DNA of 13,384 nt from Pleurotus djamor. Lineage: Eukaryota; Basidiomycota; Agaricomycetes; Agaricales; Pleurotaceae. The stretch covers positions 1 through 13,384 of the forward strand of contig JAPEVF010001139.1 of assembly GCA_029747585.1 (NCBI GenBank), in the 5' to 3' direction. The notes under the pieces are model-generated. The model was not told the DNA's origin, made no database searches, and saw only the letters and a list, made by a program, of their open reading frames with translations. Position numbers and translations under genes: made by a program. The first letter of the stretch is position 1. Every line of letters starts with the position of its first letter. Positions 7,857-13,384 of this stretch are shown piece by piece.

Positions 7857-8267
7857 ATGTCTGACTTGCACTTGGGTACGTCTCTAGTCACTCCCGACGA
7901 TTCTCAACGTTGACCGTGTCTTTGTTCGCAGAGGGAAAGAACCCCAACAACGTTATCGGTGGCTACAAGGCCGCTATTAACAACCCCAACAACTCTGAAG
8001 ATATCAGAGACGAAGCCCGTCACAACCTCGAGAGGGCACAAGAGACTTACGCCGAAAACGGCGTCGAGACCGGCCAGACTGGCAGCGATAGCAGCCAAGG
8101 CAAGAACATGGGCAACTTCGTCGGCGGCCACAAAGCCAATCTCAAGAGTAAGTCTATAATTCATCCATTCTTCTCTTGCTAACTCTCGTCCGATTGCAGA
8201 CCCAAACACGTCTGAGGAGTCGAAGCAACACTCCGAGCAAGTTTTGAAAGAGCACGACGCCATGTAA
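7857..8267 (+). CDS. Con-6 family (conidiation-specific protein 6-like) small protein
   Basis: Three exons, 7857-7875, 7932-8147 and 8200-8267 (TAA 8265-8267), encode 100 residues. Introns of 56 and 52 bases have GTACGT and GTAAGT donors and CAG acceptors. Two Con-6 repeats are clear: residues 8-39 start GKNPNNVIGGYKAAINNPNN and residues 63-94 start GKNMGNFVGGHKANLKNPNT, each followed by a Ser-Glu and a charged helix. They are joined by a Gly/Ser/Gln-rich linker. No signal peptide or membrane segment; very hydrophilic, probably disordered in part. Con-6 was named from a Neurospora gene induced during conidiation; homologues are widespread in fungi, including species without conidia, and the molecular function is unknown. 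The strong TATA box and the short first exon fit a highly inducible small gene. It lies between SDR copies C and D and is unrelated to them. Confidence 0.88.
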
Positions 8268-8494
8268 ACATGCAATTTATTAGATAGCCCTACTATAATT
8301 GCGCACTGTCACGTATTCTATCTTCAACAAATGGTTCTTATACTCTCCCTATGCTACATGAACGAACATTTCCTGAATGTTGCCCCTATCTCCCAAGATT
8401 GAGTACAGGGTTTGTCCGACTCGGAGGCGCACACGTACTCGCTCGTAGACGCGTATCCGTTCGGCATTCCTGGCTCATTACTTCCAGGTCTATG

Positions 8495-8501
8495 TATATA
8501 G
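8495..8501 (+). promoter_or_regulatory. TATA-like element of SDR gene D
   Basis: TATATAG, 61 bases before the gene D start. An out-of-frame ATG at 8516 lies between them, but initiation about 30 bases after the TATA element would skip it. Confidence 0.4.
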
Positions 8502-8562
8502 CCCCGACCGGCGCGATGGAATCGATATCGACGGCGCCCAAGCCCAGCACAGAATTGTCAAG

Positions 8563-9913
8563 ATGCTGCGAACAATGTTCCCTCCAAAGTCCAAGTTTTC
8601 CACAGACCAGATACCTGACTTATCTGGAAAGGTTTGTCACAGAATTTGTGCCTATTTCGGTCGGGAAACTTCCAATCTGACGTCCGGACCTTGCAGGTTG
8701 TCATTGTGACTGGGGCCAGCAGCGGTATTGGCAAAGAGACAGCCAGGGTGTGTACACCGCCGCATCTCTGCTTGGACGTCTCCAGATTTCGTGCAGGTCC
8801 TTCTCATCCATGGAGCGAAGGTATACATCGCCACTCGCAACGCGCAAAAATCCGCCGAGGCGATTCGTGACCTCAAAGCCCAAACAGGCAAGGAGGCTCA
8901 TTTTCTGCAACTCGACCTCGCGAATTTGAAAGGAATCAAGAAGGCTGTTGAAGAGTTCTTGAGGTCAGCGTCATTCTGACTCACTCGCTAAGTATCGCAA
9001 AGGCCTGACTTACTTTTTTTTAGCAAGGAGACGCAATTACATATCTTGTTCAATAATGGGCGAGTCGTTTTCTTTCGTTCTTCGACTTGTTCGTTGAACT
9101 CTGTGAAAGTGGTGTTATGCGACCGCCGTTCGATCAGGTCACTGCGGACGGATATGACCTACAAGTCGGCACGAACGCACTTGGGCACTTCTATTTCACA
9201 AAGCTTCTCCTCCCAACTCTCGTTGCCACGGCTGAGCAAACCGGCGTGCCCTCTCGCGTCATGAACACGACCTCCAGTGCGGTCTATGAAGCATTTTCAT
9301 TCGACTTCACCACTTTCAAAGACGGTCCGCAACGTCGCAAGAAAGACGTATGGTTCATGTATTGTCAGAGTAAATTTGTGAGTCCATCTTCCGTCGATAT
9401 GGTACCAAACCTGTAAGCGTAACGTATACAGGCCAATCTCGTCTTCGCCATAGAGTTGAACCGTAGGTACGGCAAGAAAGGTATCGTTTCTGCGGGAATT
9501 GATCCAGGTTAGCTGCGACTGCCATCCCTCATAGGGTCTGAAAACTCACCTTTCCTAGGCCTCATCAAGACGGATTTGCAAAGAACGTTTGGTACAGCGT
9601 TACGTACTGTCTTCGTGCGCTTTCCTTTCAAATGAAAAGACCCGATCTGACACTGAAAGCTAGGATATGTTGGCCCATGACGTATCGAAAGGTGCACTCA
9701 GCCAGCTGTGGGGTGGCACTATCGCAGACGAGAATGCGATCAAAGGACAGGTCTGTAGCACCACTTTTCCTCGTCCGCCTTGAAATTCATCGATCGATTG
9801 GCCAGTTTATTGTGCCCTGGGCTCGCGTTTCAAAGATGCACCGGACTGCTGAGAACCCCGAGTTGGGGCAGAAGCTTTGGGAGTGGTTCGAAAGCCAAGT
9901 GGTTGAGGTTTAG
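8563..9913 (+). CDS. Short-chain dehydrogenase/reductase, copy D (RDH/WWOX-like classical SDR)
   Basis: Nine exons: 8563-8631, 8697-8747, 8797-8963, 9024-9059, 9110-9377, 9432-9507, 9559-9614, 9664-9750, 9806-9913, giving 305 residues and TAG at 9911-9913. Motifs are TGASSGIG (residues 28-35; the other copies have TGANTGIG), [23 protein letters not shown] (Asn130), NTTSS with Ser163, and YCQSK (Tyr192, Lys196), then [13 protein letters not shown] and PWARVSKMH. All catalytic residues are present. It is the only copy on the plus strand and pairs with copy C by its 23-codon exon 1 ([15 protein letters not shown]). Intron 4 (9060-9109) begins with GC instead of GT. The donor of intron 7 was set at 9615 (GTGCGC) because this keeps the frame and gives the same exon 7 length as in A, B and C; GTCTTC at 9609 is also in frame. 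Substrate unknown. Confidence 0.9.
9060..9109 (+). other. GC-AG intron in SDR gene D
   Basis: The intron starts GCGAGT where copies A, B and C have GTGAGT at the same codon position, and ends in AAAG. No GT donor nearby preserves the frame, so a GC donor must be used for a full-length protein. Confidence 0.8.
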
Positions 9914-10293
9914 GCGCCGCATACGCATTTACCTTTTTTATGATTGGATATCTTATACCCTTCTCATACATATTTGACGAGATTTCTCGGCAGACTGAGG
10001 GATGATCGATGAAGCTGTGAAGCTAAGGGCAGCATTCCGAAAAAAAACGAGAACAAAAGGCCCTATCTTGGGAAAGGAGACGTCTCCTATGTGATGGTTG
10101 GAGGGGTTTGAAGGGTAGGCGTGGCGTCCCCGTCTATTCGCGCGTCGGTCAATGAAAGTGAAAGTGTGCGATGAGAATTCTCTAATGGGAAAACTTGACA
10201 GAAAGTCATTAATTAAGCGAGAAAGGGCGCGGTGGGAAAACAGATACGATAACTAGTCCGACAACGCCAACCTGGCACAGAGATAGTCGATGT
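9914..10293. other. Convergent intergenic stretch between SDR D and the Alba gene
   Basis: 380 bases lying 3' of both flanking genes, so probably two facing 3' untranslated regions. An A-run occurs near 10040 and ATTAATTAA near 10209. No gene recognised. Confidence 0.6.
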
Positions 10294-11236
10294 TCAGTCG
10301 ATGTCCATTTGGCGGTCTGACGGGGCATCTACGATGTCGTCCTTATCCGCGGAGCTGGAAGCCGTAGCAGCCTTTTTCTCCCTCTTTTTGGCGCGTGCTT
10401 TAGCCGATTTCGATTGGACGCGTTTCGCGGGAGGTTGGTAGCTGAGTCGCGGTGAGTGTGTGTACGCCGAACCTGACCGAACGATGACGAAGAACTTACC
10501 TTGCACCCTGTTCCGCAAGTTGAGGCAGAGGTTCCGTGGAAAGGGTAACCACCATGTACGGGGTTTGTGTTTGCTTCAGGCTGGTCGCGAGATGATTAAA
10601 CGAGGGATTGTCATTGAAGGCCACTCACTAATTTTTGCCTTCAAGGGCTTTCAGAATGTTCTGTGACCGCTCGGCTTCAACGACCTCAGGATTATGCTCC
10701 TTGACTGGCAATGAAGAACCACCATTAGGAAGCTGAGAGTTATCTATCGACCCAATTTGGTTGTATTGATGGAGGCCTATGAAACGCGTGGATTTGCGTA
10801 TCTCTAGGAGCTTGATATATTCGCGCTTGATGATCTCAACGACAGTGATGAGTTTTGGGGTAATCTCAGTGATTTTCGGTATCGAGGCAGTGGTCGACCC
10901 TTCGGTAGTTTGTGGTACATCGCTGTCGGGATTCGGCTTCGCAGTCTTTTGTTCATGGGCGTCCACCTCGTCGACGTTCGTGCCAGTGCGTAGAATCTTT
11001 TGCGCGACTGGTGGGGGTAATGTGTGGAGAACCAGAACTTTCCCTATTTCATCAACATCCTTCCTGAGTCTGTTAGGGTTCACTCGTTTCATGAACGAAA
11101 TCGTGCACACCTCAAAGTATTTTAGTGAAAAGGAAACAAGACATTTCAGTTTTGCCTGACTCGTGATACGCAAGTAGTGAGGAGATTTGGGCAATTCATT
11201 ACTGGTGGTCGTGTTTGTGGTCGTCATTGTCGTCAT
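10294..11236 (-). CDS. Alba-like DNA/RNA-binding domain protein
   Basis: Four exons, 11236-11111, 11059-10629, 10580-10500 and 10441-10294, encode 261 residues. The Alba-type fold is suggested by three blocks: PHYLRITSQAKLKCLVSFSL (residues 19-38), GKVLVLHTLP (48-57) followed, after a ~45-residue low-complexity insert, by KLITVVEIIKREY (111-123) and GLHQYNQIG, and then TPYMVVTLS (192-200). A basic tail KSAKARAKKREKK (224-236) probably binds nucleic acid. Eukaryotic Alba proteins include the RNase P/MRP subunits Rpp25 and Rpp20; this one is closest in character to that Rpp25/Pop6-like group, which is an inference. Intron 1 (11060-11110) is the least certain: acceptor AAG at 11062-11060 is the only nearby one that is in frame with GTGTGC and far enough from the CTAAC branch site. 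The chosen ATG is the first of two in a 9-base tandem repeat; an in-frame ATG at 11272-11270 is possible but would leave only 42 bases to the divergent gene. Confidence 0.78.
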
Positions 11237-11314
11237 TGTCAAGAAAGAGAAACTCTGGGCGCCTGAAAACACCTTTGCCTTTCTTCCTCATCCTCTCTGA
11301 CGCCGACACAAACA
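11237..11314. promoter_or_regulatory. 78-base bidirectional promoter region
   Basis: Only 78 bases separate the start codons of the Alba-like gene (-) and the TMEM242-like gene (+). There is no TATA box. Both promoters and both 5' leaders must share or overlap this space. Confidence 0.6.
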
Positions 11315-12165
11315 ATGGGGGATGTGGACGACGCGCAAGTGCGCAGAAAAAGGCTCCAGTTATTTCTTGTAAGGTTTGAAGATACTTTTCTCTATCTCAA
11401 TGGCGTGAGCTCATGCCTTTTCTAGGTCGTATCTGCCGGGGCCGCTACTCTCGGTTTCGGAATACCACTCGTTTATCTGCTTCGGAAGAGAGCTGGGACC
11501 ACACTTCTGCATGAAACAGTGAATGCACCTCCGAGACGTGCAGTGGCTTCGACAATACCGTCAATCCGACGTGTTGCACCGGCGTCAGCTTCGGCCGTAC
11601 CGAGTTCTTCTACAATACCTATCGCGAAACCTGTTGAAACGTCCGTGTCGAGTACGGCGTCCCCTCCTCCTGCAGAGGATGACTTCAACGGTGCACTGTA
11701 CTCGGCCAAGGCTTTTGGAATAGCCACGTTGATGGTCTGTACCGGAGCAGTCGCCACAGTCGTTGGGGTGAAGGCATGGTTAGGCGTTAAAACGGTATGT
11801 TGATACACCAATCCCAAGATGCTCTCTACATTCAGTGACACCTGGTTTAGACAGAAGAATTTGCATGTCGGATGCGCGATATTGTACTCGAGAAACTTCC
11901 GTCCCTCTCTGAACGCATACATCGATCGCTAGAGCCCCACGACCACCCCGACGCCCCTCAGGTAGACCCCACGCAAGCAAATAGTCTGGCGAACGAAGCT
12001 GCGAATTGGAACTGGCCAGATGCCGAGCAACGGCTCAGGACAGTTTATGATAAAGATGGGATTGGGGCTTGGGGAGAAGCAGCCTTGCAAGAACTCGAAG
12101 CCGAGGGGAGACTTGAACGGGAGAAACGGTTTGGCCCAAGTACTCCAACGAGTAAGGGAATTTAG
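11315..12165 (+). CDS. TMEM242-like two-helix membrane protein
   Basis: Exons 11315-11368, 11426-11794 and 11851-12165 (TAG 12163-12165) encode 245 residues; introns are 57 and 56 bases. A short basic N terminus (VRRKRLQ) leads into hydrophobic segment 1 at about residues 15-37 (LFLVVSAGAATLGFGIPLVY). A Pro/Ser/Ala/Thr-rich linker follows, then ALYSAKAFGIATLMVCTGAV beginning segment 2 (about 114-133), then GVKT-TEEFACRMRDIV and a hydrophilic C terminus. The GxGxP first helix, the Y-x-A-x-x-G-x-A second helix and the following EF...M match my recollection of the TMEM242 family. In human cells TMEM242 is reported to help assemble the c-ring of mitochondrial ATP synthase; a mitochondrial inner-membrane location here is inference. 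It is divergent from the Alba-like gene. If not TMEM242, it is an uncharacterised two-helix protein. Confidence 0.75.
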
Positions 12166-12796
12166 CTCTGCAATGTATCCTCGATCTGGCCACCACCTAC
12201 ACACTTCCACTGCCATCCCCAACCTCCATTACGTGACTCGCACATATACTCTAATATACCTGAACTTGGTATGCCTTTTCACGTTTTATTGTCTCAGATG
12301 ACATTAGTCGCTTGCAGTCTCTTCCGTGAGGTATTTCCGCCGCTCATACCAGCCTATACCCTGGGAGCAAAACCGGACTTTCGCAAACTGCGCTACCGCC
12401 CAAACCCTTATATTATCACCCCTTGCAACTTTGCCCCATGACGAAACTTATTTGGCTACTCAAGTTCGCTTGCTCCTTCGTCTTAGGATCCGCCATGTCT
12501 TTGCACTGGATAAAATCTCCTTTCATTGACCCACCATCGCCGCTACTTCGCTTATTTTGGTGGGTCTACTTTATTTCACAAGCCCCAAGACCAAGTATTG
12601 ACTTGTCATACTTACAGCGCACGTAGCAGCTATTTACAGGGTCCGGTTTTACTCTTTGCTTACCCCGGATATCAATCGTCCAATAGGCACTCCACGTCGG
12701 CGACCCGATTGAGAGCATGGCCTTGTGGCCAATGATATTGGGAGCTCCCCATCAAAACGAATGCGCCCGTAAGTCTGAGCTCCCTCGAATGTGGTA

Positions 12797-12816
12797 GATC
12801 TACGTTGATCTACGTT
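12797..12816. repeat. GATCTACGTT perfect tandem repeat, two copies
   Basis: GATCTACGTT at 12797-12806 and again at 12807-12816, about 190 bases before the receptor start codon. Possible regulatory duplication, or simple slippage. Confidence 0.85.
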
Positions 12817-12942
12817 TGACGCTTGGGTCGCCGTTGATGTGAATGATCGCGTCGACCTAATTTCTGATGAGAACATGAGGGCTTACCTCCAAAAACAACA
12901 ATATGTCTTATTTGCCGATTATCCCCTCTGACGAGCGTCCCA

Positions 12943-12948
12943 TATAAG
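12943..12948 (+). promoter_or_regulatory. TATA-like element of the receptor gene
   Basis: TATAAG, 58 bases before the proposed start at 13007. It supports that Met rather than an upstream exon. Confidence 0.4.
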
Positions 12949-13006
12949 CTCCAAGGCATCACTTGTGTTGTGTTCTCGCTTCTCTTTTCCCCACAGTGCT
13001 GGCTCC

Positions 13007-13384
13007 ATGGGACTTCCGAGGTTCACACTCGTTCTGTCAATTCTCAACTTCATCGGAAGCACGTCTTCTGCTCTGGGTTCAGGCTTGATTCTGTTGTGCT
13101 ATGTCCTCATCCCTCCTTCCCGTCATTTCCGGCACATTTTGATTATCAACTTGGCTATAGCCGGTGAGTGCAAATGCAGCATCAGGTTGCCTACGTAGTT
13201 CTGACCGCCTTTCTGTCAGACTTTTTGAATGCGACCAATCTGGCCGCTTCTGGGTCATTGATCCTCATCAGACAACGTCCGTTAGGGCCAGGACCTGCTT
13301 GTGTGTTCAATGGTTTCCTCGGCCAAATCACTGTACAGGTCAAGAAACCCCTCCCCCCGCCATTTGAAAAGCTCATTCACTCAT
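13007..13384 (+). CDS. Seven-helix receptor (cAMP-receptor/Git3-like GPCR), N-terminal part (3' partial)
   Basis: Exon 1 is 13007-13163, intron 13164-13219 (GTGAGT...CAG), exon 2 is 13220-13338; a GTCAAG donor at 13339 starts an intron that runs out of the window. The 92 visible residues hold helix 1 (about 6-34, LVLSILNFIGSTSSALGSGL), a short basic loop PPSRHFRH, helix 2 with the motif NLAIADFLNA (resembling the conserved N/L-A-x-x-D of GPCR helix 2), a second loop rich in Gly/Pro, and a Cys (residue 81) at the start of helix 3 (CVFNGFLGQ), the usual site of the extracellular disulfide. The short N terminus and helix 3 pattern fit fungal receptors related to Dictyostelium cAMP receptors or Git3 glucose sensors. 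Family assignment is moderate since five helices are unseen. An in-frame Met at 12965 is possible, but the extra residues lack hydrophobic or conserved character and would put the start almost at the TATA element. Confidence 0.7.

Larger units (their letters stand above)
12166..13006. other. Intergenic stretch before the receptor gene
   Basis: 841 bases, containing the 3' flank of the TMEM242-like gene and the promoter of the receptor-like gene. A 67-codon hydrophobic open frame at 12423-12626 has no recognisable motif. A 10-base tandem repeat is at 12797-12816. Nothing else is supported. Confidence 0.55.

Noticed and set aside
7904..8275. 123-codon open frame on the minus strand
   Set aside because: Antisense to the Con-6 gene, whose repeats and introns are clear on the plus strand.
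1515..9913. SDR copies as pseudogenes because the open frames look fragmented
   Set aside because: Each fragment joins cleanly at GT/GC-AG introns into a 305- or 311-residue protein with all catalytic residues.
1515..9913. Secondary-metabolite biosynthetic cluster
   Set aside because: Only SDRs and one Con-6 gene are present; no core synthase, P450, methyltransferase or transporter is in the window.
10779..11159. 126-codon hydrophobic open frame on the plus strand
   Set aside because: Antisense to exons 1 and 2 of the Alba-like gene; its composition follows from the opposite coding strand.
11473..11922. 149-codon open frame on the minus strand
   Set aside because: Lies opposite the TMEM242-like gene exons and shows no family motif; a shadow of the real gene.
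12423..12626. Hydrophobic 67-codon frame that could be a small membrane protein
   Set aside because: No TATA element, no homologue I recognise, and overlapping frames of similar length; not enough support.

Overview
The window is nuclear DNA of a fungus, most probably a mushroom-forming basidiomycete (Agaricomycotina). The evidence is dense short spliceosomal introns (about 48-74 bases, mostly GT...AG), TATA boxes 40-140 bases before start codons, a tRNA with a canonical-position intron, and protein families typical of fungi (Sec63, Con-6, a fungal-type seven-helix receptor). No species can be named from the sequence. Two single N bases (1200 and 7590) mark it as draft assembly. Exon boundaries below were deduced by hand from reading frame, splice consensus and paralogue comparison.

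Layout. The left edge holds the 3' end of a SEC63 gene (+), followed by a tRNA-Leu(CAG) gene. The centre, 1515-9913, is an array of four paralogous short-chain dehydrogenases/reductases (SDRs): A, B and C on the minus strand head-to-tail, and D on the plus strand. All four are intact, with nine exons each. Exons 2 to 9 have exactly the same length in all four copies; only exon 1 differs (87 bases in A and B, 69 in C and D). A small Con-6-type gene sits between C and D, beside a 1.4-kb stretch with no recognisable gene. To the right lie an Alba-domain RNA/DNA-binding protein gene (-) and a TMEM242-like two-helix membrane protein gene (+), whose start codons are only 78 bases apart. The right edge holds the 5' end of a G-protein-coupled-receptor-like gene (+), cut by the window.

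How the genes relate. SEC63, the tRNA, Alba and TMEM242-like genes are ordinary housekeeping genes. The SDR array is the accessory part: a local family expansion in which the enzymes keep the cofactor motif, the catalytic Ser and the Tyr-x-x-x-Lys pair, so all four are expected to be active oxidoreductases, probably NADP(H)-dependent. Their substrate cannot be told from the sequence. No terpene synthase, polyketide synthase, P450 or transporter accompanies them here, so a secondary-metabolite cluster is not supported by this window alone. I did not find a clearly new kind of biological system. The observations most worth checking are the frozen exon structure of the SDR array, unusual splice sites in two of its members, and short repeated elements at the gene C and Con-6 promoters.
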